Assembly (NCBI GenBank): GCA_946122785.1
Contig: CAMGYJ010000002.1
Location: 61,777,703 to 61,841,702, forward strand
Length of the DNA stretch: 64,000 nt
DNA from: Linum tenue
Lineage: Eukaryota > Streptophyta > Magnoliopsida > Malpighiales > Linaceae
Direction: 5' to 3'
This document shows positions 1 through 10,286 of this stretch, in pieces. The translations under genes were made by a program, and so were the position numbers. Numbering within the stretch: position 1 is the first letter of the stretch; each line of letters begins with the position of its first letter. The notes under the pieces are model-generated. The model was not told the DNA's origin. It made no database searches and saw nothing but the letters and a program-made list of their open reading frames with translations.

Positions 1-359
1 TGTCGTTATCAAGGTCTTTATCTTTCTATCTCTTCGTCTGCATCATGAATGAATTATTAAGATGAAGGGAATAAGGAATCTAGCCCTATTTGTCCCTTTT
101 TCCTCCATTCAGCAGTAAAATAAGATTCTGTACGGTAAACACCTTCAGATAGTGACCTTGGACTCCCATTAGTTTGCTTCATTAGCCATGGAGATAAGAT
201 TCCTTGTTTTGTTTGGTTTTTAGGGGTCCAAACTATGTATTAAATATCATGTTGCCAGAATTTTAGGTTGTCATTTCAACTTGCAGCAAACGTTGCGACC
301 TTTGCCTCCCCACTCCCTTCCCTCCTTCTGTCTGTGGATATCCTCAAACAGGGAGTGAA
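1..359 (+). other. 5' flank of small-protein gene copy 1
   Basis: No gene here. The stretch resembles the flank upstream of the intact copy at 15381: both contain a match to AAGATGAAGGGAATA (near 58 and 15054) and similar order of short blocks up to the start codon. This shows that the duplication that made the small-protein cluster included upstream DNA. The TATA-like block of the 15381 copy (TATAAAT) is degenerate here (TATTAAAT near 238). Confidence 0.55.
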
Positions 360-411
360 ATGAGCAGCAGCAGCGGTCCGTCACCAGTGCTACCTTTGCT
401 GCTGGTGGGAG
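360..411 (+). pseudogene. 5' piece of small membrane-protein gene copy 1, cut by hAT element
   Basis: The reading frame starts MSSSSGPSPVLPLLLVG, almost identical to the starts of the intact copies at 10431 and 15381, and then stops matching them exactly at base 411. The next bases (TAGAGCTGTCAAAATG) look like the terminal inverted repeat of a hAT transposon. The rest of the gene resumes at 2665 after a repeat of GTGGGAG. Read through, the frame runs to 629 but only into transposon sequence, so this is a broken gene, not a working 89-residue protein. The family function is unknown to me. Confidence 0.75.
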
Positions 412-2664
412 TAGAGCTGTCAAAATGTAACCCGATTCGAGTAACCTGCTCGATCAACCTGACTTGTAACCCGTCCGCAACCCGATTTGACGGAAAGTCA
501 ATGATTCGTAATCCGACCAATCTGCAATCCGACCAATCCGTAATCCTACCAACTCGCAATCCGATCGACCCGCAACCCCACCAACCCGCAACTCGATCGA
601 CCCGCAACTCGACTAACCCAAACCCTTAACCCGACCAACCCGCAGCCCGATTATAATAGAAGGAATTCGATGAAGATAAACTATAAGTTGACATTTGAAA
701 TCCTAGTTCACTAAAGTCTGATCATTACATCATCAATTATTAACCTAGTATAATAATATACATCATGATCTACCTATTAACGCATATAACATCATCAAAT
801 ATTGATTTAGATACATCATCAACCTAATAGTGCACATAACATTATAAAATATTAATTTAGCATAATAAGATAATTATAAGATTTAAAATCCAAATATCAT
901 GGTCATATCATAAAAAAAGACTAATAATAGTTCACAAAAGTCTGATCATAACAAGAATACATGACTCATAATAGTTCATATTGCCTCAAGACCTCAAATA
1001 TCAATAAAACATGTCCAAAAAACAAATTGACATTCCAAATGACGATCAGTCTAGAAGCTTTACTTCTTCTCCATCATCCCTCGTATCTTCATCATCGTCA
1101 TCTGTACAATTAATCAGTGAAAAGAAAATAATAAGGAAAAGAGAATAGTTTGTTCATTACAAATATAACAATTTGTTTTTTCTTACCCATTTGGTATCCT
1201 CGTATCCAATTACGAGTTGTCACAACAGCTTCAAGAGTATGAGACAAAATCGAAGTTCTCCATTTTGTTAATATTCTTCCTCCCAAACTAAAAGAAGACT
1301 CTGATGCAACTGATGAAATTGGAATAGAAAGTACATCCTATGCCATTCTAGAGAGGTGAGGAAATCGAAATTGATGGTCCTTCCAATATTGCAAGACATC
1401 AAAAGGAAGTAGCTTAGAGACTCCATCAATGTCCCCAAATGCAGGTATCAAAGGATAAGCCAAATACAATTGCAACTCAGAACTAGTTGACGTATTGTGG
1501 TTGATATTGGATGCATAAATGATAAAACCCATACAAACAATAAATATAGATATCATTGATATTAACACGTAATCATGTTCATCATTTTCTTTACAGTTAG
1601 CATGTACATGAAACAAAACAAATAATTAACCAAAGACCAAAACACAATAACATAATTCATAAATGTAGCAACAAACAAATACTTACAGCAGTGTAATTGT
1701 CCAAGGGAACGCTTGGAGAAGTCATAAACATACCACTTTGAGTAGTTGAAGTGGCCGATTGATTCTTATATTCTTCCAAAAGCAACTCCAAATCATCCAC
1801 AACATCCTCCGCTTTTGAAACATATTCTCCACCCAACTTTTCATAGCAATACTTCACAAAAGCAACCTTTTAACGAGGGTCCAAAATAACTCCAAAAGCA
1901 AGCACCAAGTTGTAGTCTTTCCAATGCTTCAAGAATTTCAACATCATTGCATTTGCCATAGCACATATATCATCATCTAGACTTGTACAAAGAAGCCTCA
2001 ACTCAAGATGAATCTTCCAAACATTCTCAAAAAACAGATTACTAGTCGGGTACTTAGTTCTAGAGAATAACTTTGTGATTTCATCAAAAGGCTTCAACAA
2101 TTTTATAATCACTTCTATCTTCTCCCAATCTTCAGATGATGGACATTCATTATATTCGAAATCCATCCTTGCTAAGTTTACAAATGCTTGACGATAATGA
2201 TTTGCCCTCTCAAGCATATTATAAGTTGAATTCCGTCTTGTTGGCACATCCAACCACAAAGACCTTGTTTGTTTCATCCCACTTTGCTCAACACATTCCT
2301 TAAACTTAATTTTCCTTCCTTCAGATTCTTCTATATATTTTACACTTTCTCTCACAGATCTAATACCATCTTTTATCACCTTCAATCCATCTTGGACAAT
2401 AAGATTCAACATGTGCCCACAACAACGTATATGAAAAAACTTGCCATCACACAATAATCCATTTTGTCCATTCAACTGATCACACAATTCATTTTGCATG
2501 TTAGTCATATTGCTAGCATTATCCAAGGTGATAGAGAAGATCATGTTATCAATACCCCACTCTCTAAGCATACGATAAATGGTCGTCTTCACTCTATAAG
2601 AGGAATGGGGAGGAGGAAGATGAGTAAAGCTCAATAGCTTGCTCCGAGCTCATGACAGCCTCTT
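412..2664 (-). mobile_element. Degenerate hAT-superfamily element inserted in a small-protein gene
   Basis: The left end begins TAGAGCTGTCAAAATG. The reverse complement of the right end reads AAGAGGCTGTCATG, an imperfect match to it. GGTGGGAG (404-411) and CGTGGGAG (2665-2672) flank the element and match at 7 of 8 bases, as expected for the 8-bp duplication of hAT elements. Inside is a hAT transposase pseudogene on the minus strand. Only about 30 bp separate the first recognisable transposase codons from the right end, so the BED zinc-finger end of the transposase has been deleted. Caution: 2638-2660 also resembles the host gene at 2684-2706, so the right border may be a rearranged junction. 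Confidence 0.7.
1046..2634 (-). pseudogene. hAT transposase (RICESLEEPER/ZBED-like), truncated with two stops
   Basis: Reading leftward from 2634, the frame shows the transposase core (TLDNASNM, then CCGHMLNLIVQDGLK, the conserved block around the RNase H-like fold) and the plant hAT middle region. It continues past a TAA at 1870-1872 into KYCYEKLGG. A GTAAGT donor near 1683 and a later acceptor lead to the dimerisation domain (ELQLYLAYP, FDVLQYWKDH, FPHLSRMA). A TAG at 1338-1340 replaces the usual Arg after RMA, and the frame resumes with DVLSIPISSVASESSFS. A last short exon may end at 1046 in an acidic tail. The N-terminal BED finger is missing. It cannot make a full transposase. Confidence 0.85.
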
Positions 2665-2984
2665 CGTGGGAGCCCTGGGAGTGGTGATTCTTGCTCCGAC
2701 GCTCATGACAGCCGCGGAGGTGTTGCTGTTTCTGCTTCTGCCCAGCAGCAGTGGTGAGAGCTCTGGTCTGTCACCTTTGGTCTTGATTGCGATTCCCATT
2801 TCTCTGGTACTGTTTATGCATTTGATCTCGTGGTGTCTGCCCATATTATATTTGGAGTCTGCCGCGCCGGGAGATGGCAGCGCCAAGGTCACCTGCGTAT
2901 GGCGATGATGGCGAGAGTTATACCTTGGGAGCATTGATTCTGATACTCTTCTTCTTTGTCTTGTATGGCCTCTTGAGCTGGTAA
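2665..2984 (+). pseudogene. 3' piece of small membrane-protein gene copy 1
   Basis: This piece resumes as GALGVVILAP, the continuation of the frame broken at 411, and ends with YTLGALILILFFFVLY then GLLSW and a stop at 2982, matching the C-terminal helix of the intact paralogues. Between the two helices it differs strongly: a Ser-rich segment resembling the family N-terminus has been added, and the frame shifts before the last helix (the open frame runs out near 2908). An internal rearrangement therefore accompanied or followed the transposon insertion. It is not expected to make a working protein. Confidence 0.7.
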
Positions 2985-3354
2985 ACATGCCTTACAAAAC
3001 AAGATACAAAATGGAAGCAGGGGAGGCGGTTATGTAACTGTGTGGACGACTATCGCCGGCAAATTTTGGGTAGGATGACGATAAGATGGATCATTATAAA
3101 AGAACGCCACATTTTTATAAGCGAGTTGGGGTTTAAGTGAAATCATTGGCTATGATGGAACTACTTTCATCAGTGTTAAATTGTAATTGATGCATCTGTT
3201 GTAATTGCAAGTTGAGAAATGACGTTTTTTTTTATATTAGGAAATTAATGAAAAACGATCTCCTGAATAAGACTAATGACCATTTTATTAATAATTGTTG
3301 GGTTGTATACAACGAAAAACAATTGAGTTGAAAATAGGTGCTAAATATATTTTA
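2985..3354. other. AT-rich intergenic DNA
   Basis: I see no gene. This is the 3' flank of the broken small-protein gene followed by AT-rich DNA up to the Pack-MULE target duplication at 3355. Confidence 0.5.
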
Positions 3355-3607
3355 ACAAACCTTTGGGTTAATTGCATGATTGGTCACTGAGATTACAAAA
3401 AACGTTCATGTTTGGTCACTGGAAATATTTAAATCCAATCTTGGTCACTCGAATTAGTTAAATGGTTCAAGTTTGGTCACTCTCCTTCCAATTCCGTTAA
3501 ATTTGTCTGATGTGGCAGTCAACCCTCAAAATTGAATGTTAACTCAGTGACGTGGCAATTAAAAATAATAAATAAAATTAATTTTAAACTTCTATCATTT
3601 CCAGCTC

Positions 3608-3657
3608 ATTTTCACAAGAAAGTAAAATAAATAAAATAAAAATTTTATTATAGTTAC
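3608..3657 (+). repeat. Direct repeat, left copy, beside captured XPT fragment
   Basis: TTTTCACAAGAAAGTAAAA followed by an A/T run and TTATAGTTACA occurs here and again, in the same orientation, at about 4555-4599. One copy abuts the inner edge of the left TIR and the other lies beyond the 5' end of the XPT fragment, so the captured fragment sits between direct repeats. Confidence 0.8.
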
Positions 3658-3675
3658 ATCCCTTCCGCACCAAAT

Positions 3676-4483
3676 CAATCATACGAATTAATCCCGTCGA
3701 TTTCTTTGAAATTCTACAGGCTCTAGATGTTCCTGAGCACGAAGCCGAAGTTGTTGATCATGGTCCCCGAGAGGCCTCCCAAATTGAAGGACACTTCGGT
3801 CACTGCGGCTAAGGAGCAGCCGAAGACTATGGAGAGGATCGAGAGCCATACCTTGAGAGGGAAGATCTCGCCAAGGAAAGACGAGAAGATGACGAAGAAG
3901 ACGGGCTCCACCGATTTGATGATGTGGGTGAACGAGACGGCGACATTGGAGTAAGAGACGCAAGCGGAGATCTGGCCGACGGTGTGGAACAGCGTCGGGC
4001 CGAGGAGGGCGAGGAGGAACTCCTTGGAGATTTTGGGGAATCGGCGGTTGATTGACCAGCTGGCCAGCATCCAGATGCAGCCGGTGAAGAGCTGGAATGT
4101 GGCGAGAAACCATGGGTAGGGAAAGACGTTGAGGGATTTCTTGTTGTAGATGTTGAAGATTACGTTGTGGAAGTACTAGATCCTGAATGAGGTGGCGAGT
4201 TTTAGGGTTTGATTAACGGGTTTGGGATTCGAATTCGAATCCGGGATAGATGATCTGATCCCTTCTGCCGCCGCCGCCGATTTGACGGCAAAGCGAGATC
4301 TGGGGGTAGCTGATTGGGCTGGGAGGAATCGAGATTGGTCGCTGCGGATGCCGAGATGAGAGAGGGGTTTCGGCAGTGGAGTTGAGGGAAAGTGGCGGGG
4401 ATGGAAAAGAGGTGGCGGTGGCCGGTGGTGGATTTGGGGAAACCGGCGGGGGTTGGAGAGTGAGTGACATTCAGTGACATCAT
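3676..4483 (-). pseudogene. XPT: Captured 5' fragment of the xylulose 5-phosphate/phosphate translocator gene
   Basis: On the minus strand the fragment starts with MMSLN and a Ser/Pro-rich transit-peptide-like stretch (4483 to about 4202). It shifts frame into YFHNVIFNIYNKKSLN and continues as PKISKEFLLALLGPTLFHT, VAVSFTHIIKS and SLAAVTEVSFNLGGLSG (4070-3723), which is the plastid phosphate-translocator fold and closest in memory to XPT rather than TPT, PPT or GPT. Homology fades after NFKEIDG near 3680. Disabling changes are a TAG at 4176-4178 where the family has Trp, the frame shift near 4200, a small deletion with two stops near 3715-3725, and loss of the C-terminal half. It lacks introns, in keeping with XPT being intronless in Arabidopsis as I recall. 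It is a captured relic, not a transporter gene. Confidence 0.88.
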
Positions 4484-4554
4484 AGCTCGTCGGTGGTTGG
4501 TGACGGCGGAGGGAAATTGCCGGGAGAGAAAGGAGGAGAGTTAGATGCGATTAT

Positions 4555-4599
4555 TTATTTTCACAAGAAAGTAAAACAAAACAAAACATTATAGTTACA
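4555..4599 (+). repeat. Direct repeat, right copy, beside captured XPT fragment
   Basis: Same-orientation partner of the repeat at 3608-3657. It is separated from the right TIR by about 20 bp of AT-rich DNA. Confidence 0.8.
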
Positions 4600-4879
4600 A
4601 ATTAAATAATTATTATTGTAAAAATGAGTTGGAAATGATAGAAGTTTAAAATTTATTTTATTTATTATTTTTTAATTGCCACGCCATTGAGTTAACAGTC
4701 AATTTTGAGGGTTGACTGCCACATCAGACAAATTTAACGGAGTTGGACGGAGAGTGACCAAACTTGAACCATTTAACTAATTTGAGTGACCAAGATTGAA
4801 TTTAAATATTTCCAGTGACCAAACATGAACATTTTTTGTAATTTCAGTGACCAATCATGCAATTAACCCACAAACCTTT

Positions 4880-5372
4880 CATAATATAAAAATTCGTTTT
4901 AGCTGCTGCGAAAATGATATGATTGTGTACCCTATGAATTTAGTTTTCCGAGGGAATCAACTCTGTTACCTTCTCAATATTCCTTGTTCTGCTGATGTTT
5001 TCTTCCAAACTCGAAGCTTGATTGTAGATGAGTGCTAGGTGGTGAGTAGTTGAATTTCATGGAAGTTAATTAGTTACCTTATCTTTGTGCCTGGGTTATA
5101 ACGATGGCCGACAACATTTGGGGAGCATGCTGGATGGACAGGACTCCAACGGCAAGACAGGCTTCTTTCTTCATCAAAATTATGCTTGGTTTCTAGTTTC
5201 TACTACCCAGAAAAATTAAAATTATGCTTGGTTCATATATAACTCTCTAGGGTGTTCCTTGTTTGGTAGTTACTTGTCAGTTTAGTTTGGTAACTATTGA
5301 GTGCCCTTCCTAATCTTATCTTATCGCAATGATTTTTCAGTACATATATTGGGAAACTGGGACAATTATAAA
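4880..5372. other. Intergenic DNA without recognisable gene
   Basis: Short open frames only, with no family motif and no splice-linked coding blocks visible. Confidence 0.5.
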
Positions 5373-6515
5373 TAGAGGTGTCAATTCTCAATCCAATCCA
5401 TCAACCCATTAAAAATATCCACCTAATCAAATTCATTTGATCCAAATCCAATTGGATTGGCGGATTCAAGGATTGATCCATGGATCCAAATGGCAAATTA
5501 CGGTTTGGTACCTATACTTTTTATATTTTACATTTTGGTACCCACAATTTAATTTTTTATACGAAAAATATCATTGGAAAATTATGTTTTGGTGCCTAAA
5601 ATTTTTCATTATGACATTTTAGTGCCTAAACTTTTTACATTTTTACATATTGGTCATTGGTTGACGATTAGGGATGGCAACAAAACCCGAACCCATGGGT
5701 ACCCACCCGACCCAACCCGGTCAACGCGGGTAAAATCCGTGTTGACGGGTTTTGGGCCGGGTTTGGGTTTAAACCCGTTCACTATTCACCGGGTTGGGTT
5801 GGGTTTGGGTTTAGGTAAACCCGACCCATGGGTACCCGCCCACACCCATATAATTAATTTTTTAGGTATATTTAATATTCTAAACAACTAATCTTATTTA
5901 TATTTGTGGAGATATGTCTAATTTTTTCTTTCTAATTGTGTAAAATGAAGTTGATGTTATCGAGTGGAGAGTGAAGAAACTTAATTGAAAGGAAGAAGTT
6001 TTGAATTAATCATGTTATTTATGGATAATTTATGATTCGCTTCAATTTTCTTGAGTTTTTTAGATTGGTGTTGAACAATTTGTATAGTTAATTTGTAATT
6101 TGCTTGAATTTTCTAGAATGGTGTTTTAAATATGGATAATTTGTATTGAGAGATTGATATTTGACGTTAATTTTGATAGGAATTTGTTATTGTAAATTTT
6201 TTATGACAAAAACCCGTGGGTACCCATGAACCCGCGGATACCCAGCGGGTTGGGTTTGAGGTTTTCAAACCCAATGGGTTTTACCCCGGGTATTTTTCAC
6301 AGATAAACCCACGGGTTTGGGTTTGGGTTTGGCAAAACCCGACCCAACCCGACCATTGCCATCCCTATTGACGATGTCATTTGGATTCATGGATAATCCA
6401 CCAATCCACTTGATCCAATCCATGAATCCACCAATCCATTGTATCCAATCCATTTGATCCATGGATCCACCAATCTAATCCACCAATCCATGGATCAATC
6501 CATTTGCCACCTCTA
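5373..6515. mobile_element. hAT-like MITE (outer), host of a nested MITE
   Basis: The ends are TAGAGGTGTCAATTC and, inverted, TAGAGGTGGCAAATGG. Subterminal DNA on both sides is rich in short repeats of ATCCAATCC / GGATTGGTGG type. The presumed 8-bp target duplications are ATTATAAA (5365-5372) and ATCACAGG (6516-6523), which differ at four positions, all C/T or G/A. No coding capacity. The element is interrupted by a second hAT MITE at 5669-6367. Confidence 0.72.
5669..6367. mobile_element. hAT-like MITE (nested), TAGGGATGGCAA family
   Basis: A 699-bp element with inverted ends TAGGGATGGCAA / TTGCCATCCCTA and a perfect 8-bp target duplication TTGACGAT (5661-5668 and 6368-6375). The subterminal regions consist of many GGGTTTGGGTTT and ACCCGACCC-type repeats. 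It encodes nothing recognisable. A close relative lies at 55954, and a more diverged one with the same kind of ends at 27428. Confidence 0.92.
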
Positions 6516-6523
6516 ATCACAGG

Positions 6524-8040
6524 AGAATAGTTCCAAGCGCACCGCTTAAAACGAATCATGATGATATATATTTCATATTTTGAAAATATTATAGAATACA
6601 TTCATTGTCCAAACTAGCACACGAATCTTATTCCATGTATGTACGCATCATTTAGTCACTCACACCGTTCATCCGATTCCGAAGATTGTTCTTGATATAT
6701 TTCATGAATGAAATAATTTATCCAAACTTGTTGCAATAGGCAGAACAATTATATTGTCAACTTGAGAAGCAAATCAACATATGGATACAGTTTGTGTTTA
6801 TTTGTTTTCATCGTGTTTTTTCTAACTCATCAACCCCTTATAAGTCATTGAATATGTTATTGAATGGTAGATCATAAGTACATGAATTTAATTGATGATC
6901 AAGAAGTTTCATAAGATTTCTTATTAAGATTTTTAATATTAGATTTTGATAGTTATTTTAAATTAAAGTGTATCCATATCATACAATTTATCCCGTGAAG
7001 ATCGTAAGACAGTAAAATTATGAATTGACCAGATTGGGATTCAAATCTACAATTATCAAACCTCCTGAAATCTAGAAAATAAGACGACTCAGTCTTGCAA
7101 ACAACTCCACCACTGATATCGACAAGTAATTATGAACAGTGGGTTATGCAGCAACACTCATTCAAGAGAGATAATAGTAACTTTGCAGCTGTTTGAATAT
7201 TGGATAATCTAGAAAATAAGGCGAGTGAAGTCTCTTTCTTCGTATCAACAGATATCGATATCGAGCTAAATCACATATAGAAGAACCACACTTAATATAT
7301 GTGGATGAATATGATTTCTTGTTCTAGGGTAGTCTAAAGATAATAAGTGAAAAATGGTATTTCATACCAAGGAGCAAGGACTTCGAGGAATCAGGATGGA
7401 TCAGCCAACATTCAACCGTACGTGTGGCTTTGTGAGGAACGAAGGCCATCAAAAGAACCTTTCTGGTCGGGTGAAGGGAAGGGTGAACTAGGTGAACCAA
7501 CCAACTATTTTTTTTGGTAGCACGAACCAACCAACTATAGTTAAACTTATATGAATTAATACACGATAAATTAATTATTAAGTATAAATTAATTATTTCT
7601 TTGATTTTGACTTGGGTCAATGAAAAAAGATGAATAGATGTAAAAAAAAATAACAAGAACCAATAACATGTATTTTCAATTTAATAAATTAGTAATTATA
7701 AAGTTTTAAAAATGCAATTCATCAAGAAATTTACAATATGATTAGGATATTCTAGAAAAATAAGAATTTATAATGGTTTGTTTCTTCTTGAAGTTCAAGT
7801 CAAATAGAAGTCTTCTTGAACTTTCCTTATTGTACTTAAATTCTCCGGTGTCGTCTTTTTTAATTGCAACAAGTAGTTTTGAAGAGTCGATGAGGCTTTA
7901 AGCGTTTTCTTTCACGTGACCGGTTCCAAAAGTGTTGAATCGGCATCTCCTTCATCATCGGTCGGACTCCTAATGACGTCGGCCACAATTTCTTCTAAAC
8001 TTTTTGTCTCAATATATGCATCATTTTCACAACAACTGAC
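6524..8040. other. AT-rich intergenic DNA
   Basis: I find no credible gene. The longest open frame (7324-7656, -) has no recognisable domain and looks like chance in AT-rich DNA. Confidence 0.5.
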
Positions 8041-8043
8041 TTA

Positions 8044-8903
8044 GGGGTCGTTTGCTTCATGGATTTAAAAATGAGGGTTTTGTAATTTAAAAACCCAAGG
8101 ATTTATCAAGGATTTGAGGCATCATGGATTTGTAACAATCCTTTGTTTGTTGGGATGTTTTATCATGGATTTAAAGGTGTGGGATTTACTACTTGAAGTC
8201 AAAAATTACATTACTGCCATTTTCTATATGTTTGACATGTTTATGATATGTACACAAAACAAGGACAAAACTTCAAAATTACCTTACTATCATTTTCTAT
8301 ATGATTGACATGTTTATGATATGTACACAAAACAAGGACAATACATACTAATAAGCATAATGTTGCCACATGGACAATAATAATAAACGAGAAAATTCCG
8401 TTTTAACTTTTAACTTTTAACGTAACATAATCAATTACCAATTCTTTGTCCTCCTTTTCAAAAGTGACATATAACAACATATATTAGAATCGGGAGAACA
8501 AAGAATTACACGTTCCATGAAAAGGTCAAAGAAAACTAGAACACAAGAAATGATATAAAAAATCTAACTCATGTTTGCACATTAATTGAACGTTTATATT
8601 ATTCATTTATTGTTAATTATAATGTATAATAGTTAAATTTGAGGGCAACCTTGGAATATTAAAAGTGCATGAGGGTATATGGGTAAAATCTCATTAAGGA
8701 TTTATGCCATATACCAAATCCCACATCAATATGTGGGATTTATAAGTCCGTGGGGTCCACGGATTTGGACCCTTAAAATCCGTGGGCCCCACGGATTTGG
8801 TCTCCAAAAAAAGTGCAAGCAAACAAAGGATTGTACCTAAATCCTTGATAGTTGGTTTTTTGGTACCAAATCCATGTACCAAATCCTTGAAGCAAACGAC
8901 CCC
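8044..8903. mobile_element. PIF/Harbinger-like MITE
   Basis: An 860-bp element with terminal inverted repeats starting GGGGTCGTTTGCTTCA and ending with TGAAGCAAACGACCCC, flanked by the TTA trinucleotide at 8041-8043 and 8904-8906. TIRs of this kind plus a 3-bp TTA duplication are typical of PIF/Harbinger (Tourist-type) elements. Internal DNA is rich in AAATCC/GGATTT words and has no transposase. Confidence 0.88.
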
Positions 8904-9046
8904 TTAATTACATCCATCTTATTATGATAAATCATATGATAATCATATCCTCAAGTTAATAACATCTTCATCAAAATTCATTTCACTTGAGAGGACATGT
9001 TCCATTATTGAACCTCTCTTTCAATAACTCGAGTTAACAAGTTTTA

Positions 9047-9814
9047 GGGACCTCCTACCATGCATTAAAGTTACTATAACTTGACTTTTTGACCTGGTAT
9101 ATCAGGTTTTATAGGTCACATTACGTAAAATTAATGTTTATTACTTAACAATTACGTAATGCTTGTTAGTCTTACGTATCAGTTAAACTAGAAGCGTTAC
9201 GGAAGGTTTCCGTAACGACTTATCATTTTACGTAACACTAGGTTAATTCATTACGTAAAAGCATCGTCTATTACATAAGGCTTCCGTAATGACATTTTAC
9301 AACTGTTACTTAAAATACACGCTCATTACATAAAGGTTACGTAACGAAGGTTATATCCTACGTAACAGTTAAATTAGAAGTGTTACGTAAGACTTCCGTA
9401 ATGACTTACCACATTACGTAACTTGATTAATATTCATTACGTAAAAGGACCATCCATTACGTAAGGCTTCTGTAATGCCACTTTACAACTGTTACGTAAA
9501 GTATGCATCTATTACGTAAAGGTTATGTAACGATAGTTATTTCTTACGCAACAGTTAAATTAGAAGCGTTACGTAAGTCTTCCGTAATGATTTAACAGAT
9601 TACATAATGAAAGGTTAATATTCATTACGTAAAATGAGTGTCTATTACATAAGGTTTCCGTAATGACTTTTTCAACTATTAAGTAAGATAAACACACATT
9701 ACGTAACCATTACGTAATGTCTATTGTATTTTACGTAATGCGACTTGTGAAACCTGTTATAGCAAGTCAAAAACATCAAGTTACAATAACTTTAAAGTGT
9801 TGTAGGAATTTCCC
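9047..9814. mobile_element. TIR element filled with TTACGTAA-rich tandem repeats
   Basis: The inverted ends are imperfect (GGGACCTCCTACCATGC... and, inverted, GGGAAATTCCTACAACAC...), both followed by a TTAAAGTTA..TAACTTG block. An 8-bp duplication AAGTTTTA flanks it (9039-9046 and 9815-9822). Its interior is a tandem repeat rather than coding DNA. The 8-bp duplication would fit a hAT-like element, but the superfamily is uncertain. Confidence 0.75.
9121..9745. repeat. 186-bp tandem repeat dense in TTACGTAA palindromes
   Basis: The anchor CAGTTAAAYTAGAAGYGTTAC starts at 9180, 9366 and 9552, so the period is exactly 186 bp, with about 3.4 units in all. Each unit holds several perfect or one-off copies of the 8-bp palindrome TTACGTAA, often as TTACGTAAGGCTTCCGTAATG-like pairs. 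Confidence 0.9.
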
Positions 9815-9822
9815 AAGTTTTA

Positions 9823-10277
9823 TATATTATTCAATCTCTCTCAATATCTCGAATAATTGACACAGACTAACGTAACCAAGGCTTGCTCATCGTTTGTGAT
9901 GAGTGTTATACATCAGTCATCGTTGCGCAAATGCTAAACTCGTGTTGATGGAAGGAACCAAAGAGGGAGAGGATGGCAGTGGGGATGATGATGAACAATC
10001 TTTTTTTTTTATTTTTTATTTTATAATCATGATGATGAAAAAATCTTGAGGCAAAAGGTTAATGAGTGGATTCATGGAACTATAGTTATTATTACTTATT
10101 AGTATTTCATTTTCTTTCATGGAGCTACTACATGTCATGTAGGTCTCGGTTAGGATTACGTCTTTCATTATTAGTGCTTTAATTATTGTTTGCTTTAATT
10201 GTTTTCTCACTTGTTTAACAAGGGGAAGTTGCCCGCCGGACTTGGGGTACGTAATTAAGGGCAAGGGATTTTGGCCC
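9823..10277 (+). other. 5' flank of small-protein gene at 10431
   Basis: No gene seen. This flank leads to a TATA box at 10278. Confidence 0.5.
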
Positions 10278-10286
10278 TATAAATAT
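10278..10286 (+). promoter_or_regulatory. TATA box of the small-protein gene at 10431
   Basis: CCCTATAAATATG lies about 150 bp before the ATG, in a suitable place for a plant core promoter with a 5' UTR of roughly 110-120 nt. This is a sequence-based inference only. Confidence 0.55.

Larger units (their letters stand above)
3365..4869. mobile_element. Pack-MULE 1, carrying an XPT gene fragment
   Basis: The element is 1505 bp with long inverted repeats of about 249 bp (3365-3613 and 4621-4869), starting GGGTTAATTGCATGATTGG and ending with its reverse complement. It is flanked by a perfect 10-bp duplication ACAAACCTTT (3355-3364 and 4870-4879). Long TIRs and a 9-10 bp target duplication mark a Mutator-like element. 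There is no transposase. Between the TIRs is a host gene fragment (XPT, minus strand), which makes it a Pack-MULE. The ends contain several copies of a TTGGTCACT motif shared with the elements at 28378 and 40674. Confidence 0.93.

Noticed and set aside
344..629. Overlapping open frames of 87-89 residues on both strands
   Set aside because: Only the first 17 codons on the + strand belong to a gene; the rest is repeat-rich hAT end sequence.
4202..4483. Frame of 93 residues as an independent gene
   Set aside because: It is the transit-peptide part of the captured XPT fragment, cut by a frame shift.
9121..9745. CRISPR-like array
   Set aside because: The regular repeat is a 186-bp plant tandem repeat inside a TIR element, with no short repeat/unique spacer structure.
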